Shown piece after piece: positions 28,696-37,430 of a stretch of 64,000 bases of DNA; position 1 is the stretch's first letter, and each line of letters starts with the position of its first letter. The notes under the pieces are model-generated. The model saw nothing but the letters and a program-made list of their open reading frames with translations. It did no database searches and was not told where the DNA came from. The position numbers and the translations under genes are program-made. The stretch is from Aquitalea aquatilis (GTDB lineage Bacteria > Pseudomonadota > Gammaproteobacteria > Burkholderiales > Chromobacteriaceae), in assembly GCF_005155025.1 (NCBI RefSeq), contig NZ_CP039731.1, forward strand, positions 1,798,001 to 1,862,000. Reading direction: 5' to 3'.

Positions 28696-30051
28696 TTACA
28701 TCCCGGGCATCATGCCCTTCATGCCTCGCATCATTTTCATCAACCCGCCCTTGGCGGAGAACTGCTTCATCATTTTCTGCGTCTGTTCAAACTGGTTGAG
28801 CAGGCGATTGACCTCCTGCACGGTCACGCCGGAGCCGGCGGCAATACGGCGCTTGCGGCTGGCTTTCAGTAGCTCAGGTTTGCGGCGCTCTTCCATGGTC
28901 ATCGCGTTGATGATGCCCTCGATGCGGCGCATGGATTTTTCGGCTTCTGCGCCTTGGATACCCTTGGCCATCTGGCCTAGTTGGCCGGGCATTTTTTCCA
29001 GCAGATTGGACATGCCACCCATTTTTTTCATCTGCTGCATTTGCGCCTTGAAATCTTCAAGATCGAAGCCCTTGCCGGACTTCAATTTCTTGGCCATGGC
29101 GGCTGCTTCGTCCTGATCGATGCCCTTCTGGACTTCTTCAATCAGCGACAGCACGTCGCCCATGCCCAGAATGCGGCTGGCGATACGGTCAGGGTGGAAG
29201 GCTTCCAGTCCGCTGACTTTTTCACCTACACCGATAAACTTGATCGGCTTGCCAGTAATGTGGCGTACGGAAAGCGCAGCACCGCCACGCGAGTCACCAT
29301 CCATTTTCGTCAGAATGACGCCAGTCAGCGGCAGGGCTTCATTGAAAGCCTGCGCGGTATTGACGGCATCCTGGCCCTGCATGGCATCAACAACAAACAG
29401 CGTTTCCACCGGATTGATCGCTGCGTGTACCGCCTTGATTTCCGCCATCATGGCTTCGTCAATGGCCAGGCGACCAGCAGTATCGACCATCAGCACATCA
29501 AAGAAATGGCGCTTGGCATGATCTACGGCGGCACGGGCGATCTCGACAGGTTGCTGCTGGCTATCGGAGGGGAACCACTCAACGTCTACTTGCTCGGCCA
29601 GCAGCTTCAACTGTTCAATAGCAGCGGGGCGGTATACGTCGGCGGATACCACCAATATCTTTTTCTTCTGCGTTTCTTTCAGCAATTTGGCCAGCTTGCC
29701 CACCGTGGTGGTTTTACCGGCACCCTGCAAACCTGCCATCAGTACGATGGCGGGCGGAACGGCGGCCAGATTGAGGGCGTCGTTTTTCTCCCCCATCAAT
29801 TTGACGAGTTCGTCGTTGACAACACCAACCAGGGCCTGGCCTGGTGTCAGGCTACCCATGACCTCCTGGCCAAGGGCGCGCTCCTTGATCTGGGCGATAA
29901 AGGATTTGACGACAGGTAGTGCAACGTCGGCCTCCAGCAAGGCCATGCGAACTTCGCGCAAGGCGTCCTGGATATTGCTTTCGGTCAGGCGGGCATTGCC
30001 GCGCAGATTCTTGATGACGCCGGACAGGCGGTTGGTCAGGTTGTCTAGCAT
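28696..30051 (-). CDS. ffh: Signal recognition particle protein Ffh
   Basis: GTPase that binds signal sequences with 4.5S RNA and delivers ribosomes to FtsY. The product has 451 residues: N domain, G domain with GLQGAGKTTTVGKLA (G1) and DTAGRLAID (G3), TKMDGDSRGGAALS (G4 region), and a Met-rich M domain (QMKKMGGMSNLLEKMPGQ and the tail MMRGMKGMMPGM). No SRP RNA gene is found nearby. It is divergent from the CcsA-like gene across about 108 bp. Confidence 0.97.
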   Translation of the reverse strand: MLDNLTNRLSGVIKNLRGNARLTESNIQDALREVRMALLEADVALPVVKSFIAQIKERALGQEVMGSLTPGQALVGVVNDELVKLMGEKNDALNLAAVPPAIVLMAGLQGAGKTTTVGKLAKLLKETQKKKILVVSADVYRPAAIEQLKLLAEQVDVEWFPSDSQQQPVEIARAAVDHAKRHFFDVLMVDTAGRLAIDEAMMAEIKAVHAAINPVETLFVVDAMQGQDAVNTAQAFNEALPLTGVILTKMDGDSRGGAALSVRHITGKPIKFIGVGEKVSGLEAFHPDRIASRILGMGDVLSLIEEVQKGIDQDEAAAMAKKLKSGKGFDLEDFKAQMQQMKKMGGMSNLLEKMPGQLGQMAKGIQGAEAEKSMRRIEGIINAMTMEERRKPELLKASRKRRIAAGSGVTVQEVNRLLNQFEQTQKMMKQFSAKGGLMKMMRGMKGMMPGM

Positions 30052-30159
30052 GCTGAGTCCTTCTGTCTGCCAACGAGGGACAGGTTGGTGTAGACTTTCA
30101 AACTGTCGATTTTACCACGAGCTGCCGGGTTGACGCCCGCAAATGATGGCGCTAACACC

Positions 30160-30981
30160 ATGACTGCTTTTATTTTTGTTCTGACAATCCTGCTCATCTT
30201 CGCCTATGGCGGCCTTTCCTGGCACTTTATCGGTAACTGGAAAGGTGTTGCCAGTTTGCCGCGCAACCCCCGGTTCGAGCACACTCTGCTGGGTGTCATC
30301 TTGCTGTTGCATGCTTATGCTGTCATGTCGCCGCTGTCCGAAGGCAGCATGATTTCACTGGGGGTGGGGCGTGCCTTGTCGGTGGTGGTGTGGATGATGT
30401 TGGTGATCTACTGGACCTGCAGTTTTTTTTATCGGGTTGAAGGGCTGCAATTGTTCATGATGCCCCTGGCCATGACGACACTGGGATTTGCGCTGGTTTT
30501 TCCGGGTGAGCACATCATGCACGATCTGGGCAACCCGGCTTTCGCCCTGCATGTATTGGTCTCAATAGTGGCTTACAGTCTGTTTGCCATCGCAGCCTTG
30601 CTGGCAGTGCTGATGCTGTTTCTGGAAAAAGCATTGCATGACAAGCGCTGGTTGTCTCTGGTGCGGCAATTGCCACCATTGCTGTCGCTGGAAAAAATGA
30701 TGTTTCAGGTGATTGGTATTGGATTCATGTTGCTCACTGTATCTTTGCTGACGGGCGTGGTCTTTTCGGAAGAAGTGTTTGGCAAGGTTGTGGCTCTTAG
30801 CCATAAGACAGTTTTTTCTGTTATTTCCTGGCTGTTGTTTGCAGGACTGCTGCTGGGGCGTCACTTCAAAGGGTGGCGTGGCAAGGTGGCCATACGCTGG
30901 ACATTGGCTGGCTTCGCTGCTTTGCTATTGGCTTATATCGGCAGCAAAATGGTATTGGAGTTGTTGTTGCATCGTGCATGA
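30160..30981 (+). CDS. CcsA/YpjD-type cytochrome c assembly membrane protein
   Basis: Integral membrane protein of 273 residues from the ATG at 30160, with eight predicted helices. It belongs to the cytochrome c assembly (CcsA/HemX-like) family, as seen by the conserved histidines in LLLHAYAVM, FALHVLVSIVAYSLFAIAALLA (core HVLVSIVAYSLF) and the late LSHKTVFSVISWLLFAGLLLGR (core HKTVFSVISW). Ffh-divergent copies are common in beta- and gammaproteobacteria (YpjD). Whether it handles heme is not known; the Trp-rich heme motif of true CcsA is absent. Confidence 0.8.
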   Translation: MTAFIFVLTILLIFAYGGLSWHFIGNWKGVASLPRNPRFEHTLLGVILLLHAYAVMSPLSEGSMISLGVGRALSVVVWMMLVIYWTCSFFYRVEGLQLFMMPLAMTTLGFALVFPGEHIMHDLGNPAFALHVLVSIVAYSLFAIAALLAVLMLFLEKALHDKRWLSLVRQLPPLLSLEKMMFQVIGIGFMLLTVSLLTGVVFSEEVFGKVVALSHKTVFSVISWLLFAGLLLGRHFKGWRGKVAIRWTLAGFAALLLAYIGSKMVLELLLHRA

Positions 30982-31044
30982 TCCAGTTGTTGTAGCGGGT
31001 TATATTTTTTGTCATCACTTTCATTAGTAATGAGGAGCTGCTTC

Positions 31045-31398
31045 ATGAAAAAACTGTTTGCCATGATTTTTGGCCTGTTGTTTATCTGCGCTTCTGCCTT
31101 TGCTGCAGTCAATATCAACACGGCAACTCAGCAACAGCTGGAGTCGCTTAATGGTATCGGGCCAGTCAAAGCCAAGGCGATCGTCGACTACCGCACCAAG
31201 AACGGTGCCTTCAAGTCGGTGGATGACTTGAAGAAGGTGTCTGGTATCGGCGACAAGACGCTGGAAAAGCTGCGTAAGGATATTGCCGTTAGTGGGAGCA
31301 GCACCGTACCGGCAGCAGCGCCAGCCAAGGCGGCTGCACCAGCAGGCAAGGCTGTAGCAGGTAAGAAAGAAGCCTCCAAACCAGCGGCAAAGAAATAA
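31045..31398 (+). CDS. Secreted ComEA-family helix-hairpin-helix protein
   Basis: 117 residues from the ATG at 31045, chosen by GAGGAG nine bases upstream. A signal peptide (MKKLFAMIFGLLFICASAFA) is followed by one ComEA-type double helix-hairpin-helix domain (VNINTATQQQLESLNGIG and KSVDDLKKVSGIGDKTLEKL), then a Lys/Ala-rich tail. In Neisseria and Vibrio such small periplasmic ComE/ComEA proteins bind and pull in DNA during transformation. The tail may bind DNA through charge. Function is inferred from the family. Confidence 0.85.
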   Translation: MKKLFAMIFGLLFICASAFAAVNINTATQQQLESLNGIGPVKAKAIVDYRTKNGAFKSVDDLKKVSGIGDKTLEKLRKDIAVSGSSTVPAAAPAKAAAPAGKAVAGKKEASKPAAKK

Positions 31399-31415
31399 GT
31401 ATTGATCGCAAACAG

Positions 31416-31445
31416 CAAAGCGCCCCGTGGGGCGCTTTGTTTTTA
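31416..31445 (+). terminator. Intrinsic terminator of the ComEA-like gene
   Basis: CAAAGCGCCCC (31416-31426) pairs with GGGGCGCTTTG (31429-31439), followed by TTTTT. It is the convergent boundary with the photolyase gene. Confidence 0.85.
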
Positions 31446-31446
31446 C

Positions 31447-32847
31447 CTAGCTCTTGTTCTTGCCGAATAATTGCAAGGCACGTTGTCGCTGTATTGCGTG
31501 GTCCACGATGGGGGCAGGGTAGTCGCGTTTCAATTTGAAGCCCAGTGGTGGATTTTTAGCCAGCCAGGGTGCATGAATGTCTTTGTTGTTAAGTGATGCC
31601 AGTTCTGGCACGTAACGACGGATGAACTTGGCTTCCGGATCGAATTTTTCTGACTGTGTTACCGGATTGAAAATCCGGAAGTAAGGCTGGGCGTCACAAC
31701 CTGTCGATGCAGCCCACTGCCAGCCGCCGTTATTGGCAGCCAGGTCAAAGTCTAGCAAGGTCTCGGCAAAGTAGGCTTCACCCCAGCGCCAGTCAATCAG
31801 CAAGTCTTTGACCAGGAAGCTGGCTGCTATCATGCGCAGACGGTTATGCATATAACCAGTCTGCTTCAATTGCCGCATGGCGGCATCGACGATGGGATAG
31901 CCGGTTTGCCCTTCCTTCCAAGCTGTAAACCATTCCTGCGAATTTTCAAACTCAAGCTGGCGGTATTCTTCCTTGAAGCTGCTGCCCACCACTAGCGGGA
32001 AGTGCCATAGCAGCTGTTGGTAAAAGTCGCGCCAGATCAGTTCTCCCAGCCAGCACTCCGCCCCCTCTCCACCTTGCTGCCAGGCAAATTGCGCCAATTT
32101 CCGGACGGAAATGGTGCCAAAGCGTAAATGCGTGGACAGATAAGAGACGCCCTTTGTTGCCGGAAAGTCACGCCAATTCTTGTAATGACTAATGCGAAGC
32201 ATGAAGTCGGCAAACAGTTGCTCTGCTGCTTCACCGCCTCCTTGCAAAACAGTGTGTGTGTGCGTGAAGCCGAGGGTTTCAAGTGATGGTGATGGCGGAG
32301 TTTGCCAGTCGCGGTCCAGCTGCTCCAGATGGTCTTGACTGAGGTAGGACTGCAGGGTGATCGGGGCCAGCCGCTTGAGCCAAGCATTCTTATAAGGTGT
32401 GAACACGGTATAAGGGCGGCCAGCCGCAGTTAACAGCTCATCTGTTTCGAAAATCACTTGATCCTTGAATAGCTCAAGTTGCCCCGATTGTTGTGCCAGC
32501 TTCTCGGCCACCAGTTTGTCGCGCACTATCGCCGCCGGCTCGTAGTCCCGGTTGGCGAAAACCCTATGGGCTCCCCATTGTTGTGCCAGGTTCGGAATGA
32601 TGTCCTGTGCCCGGCCATGTGCCACATACAAATCACTGCTTGCAGCCGCAAGTCTTTGTTGCAGGGCTGCGACGCACTCCCAGATGAAGGCAATGCGCCG
32701 GTCAGTTGCCGGCAGTGTGGCAAGTATGTCGGTATCAAACACAAAAACACAGCGCACTGCTGCGCCAGACTTTAGGGCATGAAAGAGGCCGGCATTGTCA
32801 TCAATACGCAAGTCTCGGCGAAACCAGAAAATATGTGTTTGAGGCAT
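31447..32847 (-). CDS. phrB: Deoxyribodipyrimidine photolyase
   Basis: Light-driven repair of cyclobutane pyrimidine dimers. The ATG at 32847 (MPQTHIFWFRRDLRIDDN) gives 466 residues; an earlier start would add 23 residues unlike the family. The N-terminal antenna-binding Rossmann domain is followed by the FAD domain, with landmarks YLSTHLRFGTISVRKL, LIWRDFYQQLLWHFP (core WRDFYQ) and the signature GYPIVDAAMRQLKQTGYMHNR (core DAAMRQL), WASTGCDAQPYFRIFNP (core GCDAQPYFR). It is a class I CPD photolyase; 6-4 specificity cannot be excluded by reading alone. Confidence 0.94.
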   Translation of the reverse strand: MPQTHIFWFRRDLRIDDNAGLFHALKSGAAVRCVFVFDTDILATLPATDRRIAFIWECVAALQQRLAAASSDLYVAHGRAQDIIPNLAQQWGAHRVFANRDYEPAAIVRDKLVAEKLAQQSGQLELFKDQVIFETDELLTAAGRPYTVFTPYKNAWLKRLAPITLQSYLSQDHLEQLDRDWQTPPSPSLETLGFTHTHTVLQGGGEAAEQLFADFMLRISHYKNWRDFPATKGVSYLSTHLRFGTISVRKLAQFAWQQGGEGAECWLGELIWRDFYQQLLWHFPLVVGSSFKEEYRQLEFENSQEWFTAWKEGQTGYPIVDAAMRQLKQTGYMHNRLRMIAASFLVKDLLIDWRWGEAYFAETLLDFDLAANNGGWQWAASTGCDAQPYFRIFNPVTQSEKFDPEAKFIRRYVPELASLNNKDIHAPWLAKNPPLGFKLKRDYPAPIVDHAIQRQRALQLFGKNKS

Positions 32848-33188
32848 GGGTATGCGCGGCCTTGTTGATATGTTTAAGGGTGGATCATCCAATTTTTCAT
32901 CATTTTTGCAACACATTCGAGGGGGTGTTGTATTTTTGGTTTGATGATTTTCATTGCTTTTTCTTTGTTATTTTCAATAAAAATCAATTGCTTACGATGT
33001 TTTTTTTCTCGCTGGTACGGGGATAATCCTGAATCGCCTGCTGCGATGTTTTGTATTTTTGCAACGAGCGCTTTATATTTCAGCCAGCAACTCGCCGATC
33101 AATCGGCAGTGAAAAAATGTCCGGGGGCCTCAGATGTAAGGGGCAATCTAACAGGACTACATTAAACTGACTTCGAAAGGAATTAGCG
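32848..33188 (+). other. AT-rich 341-bp gap between photolyase and porin genes
   Basis: No gene is seen. The stretch is markedly richer in A and T than its surroundings, with several T runs (33001-33008 and 32940-32990 area). It must hold the photolyase start signals on the left and the porin promoter and leader on the right. No strong hairpin with a T run was found. Confidence 0.6.
33052..33079 (+). promoter_or_regulatory. Candidate sigma70 promoter of the porin gene
   Basis: TTGTAT (33052-33057), 16 bp and TATATT (33074-33079, five of six matches) would give a start near 33086 and an untranslated leader of about 100 nt. Other weaker boxes exist in this AT-rich stretch, so this is a best guess. 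Confidence 0.4.
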
Positions 33189-34262
33189 ATGAACAAGAAG
33201 CTGATCGCCCTGGCTCTGGCCGCTCTGCCGGTAGCCCACGCAATGGCTGATGTAACCATTTACGGCACCATCGAAGCCGACATGGAAAGCAGCAAGGCTT
33301 ACTCCAACAGTGCTACTAGCGGTGGCAAGCTGAAGTCTACTACCCGTATCGACGACACCGGCTCCCTGATTGGTTTCAAGGGTAACGAAGATCTGGGCAA
33401 TGGCCTGAAAGCTATCTGGCAGGTTGAGCAAGGTCTGAGCATTGACGGTACATCCAAGCCTACGACCGGTGCTAATGCCAGCAACACGTTTGCTACCCGT
33501 GACTCCTTTATTGGTCTGCAAGGTTCTTTTGGTAAGGTTCGTCTGGGTAATCTCAGCTCCTTCCTGAATTCCGATGCTGGTGCTCCGGACGCTTGGATCT
33601 ATGGTAGTGGCGTGAATGGCCTGACCTATAGCTCGATCAATCAGTTGGATGATCGTTACAAGAATTCCATCCGCTACGATATTCCGGAATTTGTAGCTGG
33701 CCTGAGCGGTGCTATTCAGTATGGCGTTGATGAAACCAACGCTAACAACAAGCAGAATGTATGGAGCATTGGTTCTACCTACACCAACTCCGGCTACTTC
33801 GGCACTTTTGGCTACGTTCGTAAAGCTAACGCTATTGGTACCGACAAGGCTGCTAACTACTGGCGCGTTGAAGGCGGTTACAACGCCAATAACATCCTGG
33901 CTGCTGCTTACTACGGTCATTCCAAGCTGGATTCTGATGTTATTTCTAATAACTTTGCAGGGTCGACTGCAGTTGGTACTTCCGGCGTATCCCATAAGGA
34001 AGCTGGCCTGACCCTGGGTTACACCATTGGCGCTATCACCCCGAAATTCTCCTACGGTCGCGTATGGGGTGCTTCGGTTGAAGGTGGTTCCGATATCAAG
34101 GGTCACCTGAACCAGTACGTACTGGGTGCTGACTATGCTCTGAGCAAGCGTACCACTGCTTACGCTTCCTACGGCTACGTTCAAAACACCTATCGTGATT
34201 CCACCAACGACAAGTACTCCAACGAGCACACTGTTGCTGTTGGCGTTCAGCACAAGTTCTAA
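33189..34262 (+). CDS. Gram-negative porin (Neisseria/Burkholderia type)
   Basis: General outer-membrane diffusion pore of 357 residues. A signal peptide (MNKKLIALALAALPVAHAMA) is followed by DVTIYGTIEADM, the usual first beta strand. It is built of alternating strands; QGSFGKVRLGN and the acidic loop-3 area fit the 16-strand trimeric porins. It ends in phenylalanine (VGVQHKF), the outer-membrane targeting signal. AAAGGA stands upstream of the ATG. Codon use is strongly biased, as in highly expressed genes. Confidence 0.93.
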   Translation: MNKKLIALALAALPVAHAMADVTIYGTIEADMESSKAYSNSATSGGKLKSTTRIDDTGSLIGFKGNEDLGNGLKAIWQVEQGLSIDGTSKPTTGANASNTFATRDSFIGLQGSFGKVRLGNLSSFLNSDAGAPDAWIYGSGVNGLTYSSINQLDDRYKNSIRYDIPEFVAGLSGAIQYGVDETNANNKQNVWSIGSTYTNSGYFGTFGYVRKANAIGTDKAANYWRVEGGYNANNILAAAYYGHSKLDSDVISNNFAGSTAVGTSGVSHKEAGLTLGYTIGAITPKFSYGRVWGASVEGGSDIKGHLNQYVLGADYALSKRTTAYASYGYVQNTYRDSTNDKYSNEHTVAVGVQHKF

Positions 34263-34285
34263 TTCTCGCTTCGAGAGTTAAACTT

Positions 34286-34320
34286 AAGAAAAAGGACTGC
34301 TTCGGCAGTCCTTTTTTTAT
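34286..34320 (+). terminator. Intrinsic terminator of the porin gene
   Basis: GAAAAAGGACTGC-TTCG-GCAGTCC followed by seven T (34288-34318), with a stable UUCG loop. It begins 25 bp after the stop codon. Confidence 0.92.
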
Positions 34321-34388
34321 GTCTGTGTCGGCGTTGTGATCAGTAGCGATTTATGCCGAATCCACCTGGCTTGTAGGTGCTGACGGTG

Positions 34389-34418
34389 CTGCCACTTTGT
34401 GCCACCTGCGCATATAAT
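34389..34418 (+). promoter_or_regulatory. Candidate sigma70 promoter of pilB
   Basis: CTGCCA (34389-34394), an 18-bp spacer and a perfect TATAAT (34413-34418) would start transcription near 34425, about 53 bases before pilB. Confidence 0.55.
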
Positions 34419-34477
34419 GCCTGCAGGGTAGTGCAATGCTCTGTGCTACGGGCGCTGAGAATAGACAAAGGGATTTT

Positions 34478-36190
34478 ATGGAAGCTTCTGCGGGGATATC
34501 TGGCCTGGGGCGGGCACTTGTTCAGAATAATGCCTTGCTGTTGCAGGATGCAGAGGCGATTCAACGTCTGGCGCAGGCTTCCGGTATCAGCTTTGTCGAG
34601 CAATTGATCGCCAGCAAGAAGATGTCGGCCGTGGAGGTGGCGACCTTTGCCTCTGGCGTGTTTGGCTACCCTTTGCTGGATATGGGCGCGATTGATCCTG
34701 CCCTGTTACCCAAGGGTATGGTTGATGAAGAATTGATCGGCAGTCGCCGTCTGGTTCCCTTGTTCAAGCGTGGCAATAGACTTTATATCGGCACTTCCGA
34801 CCCTACCCAGACCTCGGCCTTTCATGCCATTACCTTCAAGACCGGCCTGACGGTTGAAGTGGTGGTGGTTGAGGATGACAAGCTGTCCAAGGTGATCGGC
34901 AAGTACACCGAGGATGCTACTGCTGCCATCAAGGCCCTTGAAAACGAGGATTTTGGTGATCTGGAGTTTGTCGATCCGGATGCACCTACCGCACACAGCG
35001 AAACCAATCAGCCAGATGTCGATGATGCGCCGGTGGTCAAGTTCATCCATAAGGTGTTGCTGGATGCGATTACGGGTGGTGCTTCCGACGTTCACTTTGA
35101 ACCGTATGAAAAATTTTATCGTATTCGTTACCGGGTCGATGGCCAACTCAAGGAAATTGCCCAGCCGCCCTTGCTGCTGAAAGAAAAAATCGCCTCTCGC
35201 ATCAAGGTGATTTCCCGCCTGGATATTTCAGAAAAGCGAGTTCCTCAGGATGGCCGCTTGAAGCTGGTTCTTTCCAAGACCCACTCGATTGATTTTCGCG
35301 TGAGTACCTTGCCGACCTTGTATGGCGAGAAGATCGTGATGCGTATTCTTGATGCCTCCGCGGCATCGCTGGATATCGAGCAGCTGGGGTTCGAGCCGGA
35401 ACAGAAAAAATTGCTGCTAGAGGCAATTGGTCGCCCGTATGGCATGGTGCTGGTTACCGGGCCAACCGGTAGTGGTAAAACAGTGTCGCTTTACACCTGC
35501 CTGAATCTCCTGAATAAGCCCGATATCAATATTTCCACGGCAGAAGACCCGGTCGAAATCAACTTGCCGGGCATCAATCAGGTCAACGTCAACGAAAAGG
35601 CAGGTCTGACTTTTTCTTCGGCCTTGAAAGCCTTTTTGCGGCAAGATCCCGATGTGATCATGGTGGGTGAAATCCGTGACTTCGAGACGGCGGATATTTC
35701 CATCAAGGCCGCGCAGACTGGTCACATGGTATTCTCCACGCTGCATACCAATAATGCTCCGGCCACATTGACGCGTTTGCTCAACATGGGGGTGGCGCCA
35801 TTTAACGTGGCCAGCTCCGTACTGCTTATCATGGCGCAGCGTCTGGCGCGTCGTTTGTGCGGCCATTGCAAGGCCCCAGTGGATATACCTGATACGGCCT
35901 TGCTGAGGGCTGGGTTCCGGCAGGAAGAATTGGATGGCAGCTGGAAACCCTATGGCCCGGTCGGTTGCGATGAGTGCCGCGGTTCCGGCTATAAGGGTCG
36001 TACCGGTATTTATGAGGTGATGCCGATTACCGATGCGATGACCCGACTAATCATGCAAAATGGCACGGCGATTGATATCAATGATCTGGCCTTGAAAGAG
36101 GGCATGGTCGATCTGCGGCATGCAGGCCTGCTCAAGGTCAAGCGAGGGCTGACCTCGCTGGCTGAAATTGAGGCAGTGACCAACGACTAG
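34478..36190 (+). CDS. pilB: Type IV pilus extension ATPase PilB
   Basis: Hexameric cytoplasmic ATPase that powers pilus assembly. The ATG at 34478 gives 570 residues. An N-terminal N1/MshEN-type domain leads into the secretion ATPase core. Walker A GPTGSGKT lies near residue 328, the Asp box and Walker B in RQDPDVIMVGEIRDFETA (core DPDVIMVGEIRD), and the His box in STLHTNNAPATLTRL (core TLHTNNA). A four-cysteine zinc motif (CGHCK and CDECRGSG) is complete. It is followed by pilC and pilD. Confidence 0.95.
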   Translation: MEASAGISGLGRALVQNNALLLQDAEAIQRLAQASGISFVEQLIASKKMSAVEVATFASGVFGYPLLDMGAIDPALLPKGMVDEELIGSRRLVPLFKRGNRLYIGTSDPTQTSAFHAITFKTGLTVEVVVVEDDKLSKVIGKYTEDATAAIKALENEDFGDLEFVDPDAPTAHSETNQPDVDDAPVVKFIHKVLLDAITGGASDVHFEPYEKFYRIRYRVDGQLKEIAQPPLLLKEKIASRIKVISRLDISEKRVPQDGRLKLVLSKTHSIDFRVSTLPTLYGEKIVMRILDASAASLDIEQLGFEPEQKKLLLEAIGRPYGMVLVTGPTGSGKTVSLYTCLNLLNKPDINISTAEDPVEINLPGINQVNVNEKAGLTFSSALKAFLRQDPDVIMVGEIRDFETADISIKAAQTGHMVFSTLHTNNAPATLTRLLNMGVAPFNVASSVLLIMAQRLARRLCGHCKAPVDIPDTALLRAGFRQEELDGSWKPYGPVGCDECRGSGYKGRTGIYEVMPITDAMTRLIMQNGTAIDINDLALKEGMVDLRHAGLLKVKRGLTSLAEIEAVTND

Positions 36191-36207
36191 ATACAAGAAA
36201 GACAAGC

Positions 36208-37428
36208 ATGGCGACCGTGGCGAAAAAGACAAATCCGGGGTTTATCTGGGAGTGGGAAGGCAAGGACCGGTCCGGCAAGGTCATCCGTGGCGAGCTGCGT
36301 GCGGAAACCGAGGCTGTTGCCAAGACGCAATTGCGGCGGCAGGGGATCAATGTACTCAAGGTAAAGCGCCGGCGCAGCGGTTTTGGTCGCAAGATCACCG
36401 AAAAAGACATCACGCTGTTTACCCGTCAGCTCTCCACCATGATGCGAGCTGGCGTGCCCTTGCTGCAGGCTTTTGATATCACGGCCAAGGGGCACAGTAA
36501 TCCCGCCGTCACCAAGATGCTGCTGGAGGTCCGTGCTGATGTGGAGACGGGTCTGTCACTGGCGGAGGCCTTCCGCAAGAAGCCGCTGTATTTCGACAAA
36601 TTATTCTGCAATCTGATCGCGGCTGGCGAAACCGGTGGTGTGCTGGACTCCTTGCTCGACAAGCTGGCCACCTACAAAGAAAAAGTGATGGCGATCAAGG
36701 GTAAGATCAAATCCGCCATGATCTACCCGACGGCGATTATTGCCACGGCCTTCATTATTACTGCAGTGATCATGATTTACGTGATCCCGGCGTTCAAAGA
36801 CTTGTTCTCGAGCTTTGGTGCTGACCTGCCAGCACCGACGCTAGTCGTAATCTGGTTGTCAGATTTCTTCGTTCACTGGTGGTGGCTGATTTTCGGTTCC
36901 ATTTTCGGTGGCATTTTTTCTTTTTTCTATGCCTTCAAGCGCACGCCCAAGCTGCAAGAGCAGTTTGATCGCATCTTGCTGAAGCTGCCCGTGCTTGGCG
37001 ACATCATCCGCAAAGCGACCATTGCCCGCTGGTCTCGTACCCTGTCCACCTTGTTTGCTGCCGGTGTGCCGCTGGTCGAAGCGCTGGATTCGGTTGGTGG
37101 TGCCTCGGGTAATCAGGTGTATAGCGAAGCGACCAAGCTGATTCAGAATGATGTCAGTGCCGGTTCCAGCCTCAGCTATTCCATGCAGCGCACCGGGCTG
37201 TTTCCCAATATGGTGTTGCAGATGACTTCGATTGGTGAGGAGTCCGGCTCGCTTGACCAGATGCTCGACAAGATTGCCGATTTCTATGAAGAAGAAGTCG
37301 ACAACGCGGTGGCCTCGCTGTCCAGTCTGCTGGAGCCGGCCATCATGGTGATTCTGGGTGTACTGATTGGCGGTCTGGTCATCGCCATGTACATGCCGAT
37401 TTTCAAGATGGGTCAGGTGGTAGGTTAA
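36208..37428 (+). CDS. pilC: Type IV pilus inner-membrane platform protein PilC
   Basis: Polytopic platform protein that couples PilB to pilin insertion. The product has 406 residues with two T2SF/GspF domains (about 70-195 and 270-395). Each has the hallmark order: FTRQLSTMMRAGVPLLQAFDI and WSRTLSTLFAAGVPLVEALDS (cores QLSTMMRAGVPLLQA and TLSTLFAAGVPLVEA). Three to four membrane helices are predicted. It begins 17 bp after pilB and ends two bases before pilD. Confidence 0.95.
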   Translation: MATVAKKTNPGFIWEWEGKDRSGKVIRGELRAETEAVAKTQLRRQGINVLKVKRRRSGFGRKITEKDITLFTRQLSTMMRAGVPLLQAFDITAKGHSNPAVTKMLLEVRADVETGLSLAEAFRKKPLYFDKLFCNLIAAGETGGVLDSLLDKLATYKEKVMAIKGKIKSAMIYPTAIIATAFIITAVIMIYVIPAFKDLFSSFGADLPAPTLVVIWLSDFFVHWWWLIFGSIFGGIFSFFYAFKRTPKLQEQFDRILLKLPVLGDIIRKATIARWSRTLSTLFAAGVPLVEALDSVGGASGNQVYSEATKLIQNDVSAGSSLSYSMQRTGLFPNMVLQMTSIGEESGSLDQMLDKIADFYEEEVDNAVASLSSLLEPAIMVILGVLIGGLVIAMYMPIFKMGQVVG

Positions 37429-37430
37429 GC

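Noticed and set aside
34367-34385. Sigma54 promoter before pilB (TGGCTTG...TGC)
   Set aside because: The GG to GC spacing is one base short, and C-A of the -24 element is missing; a sigma70 box pair lies just downstream.
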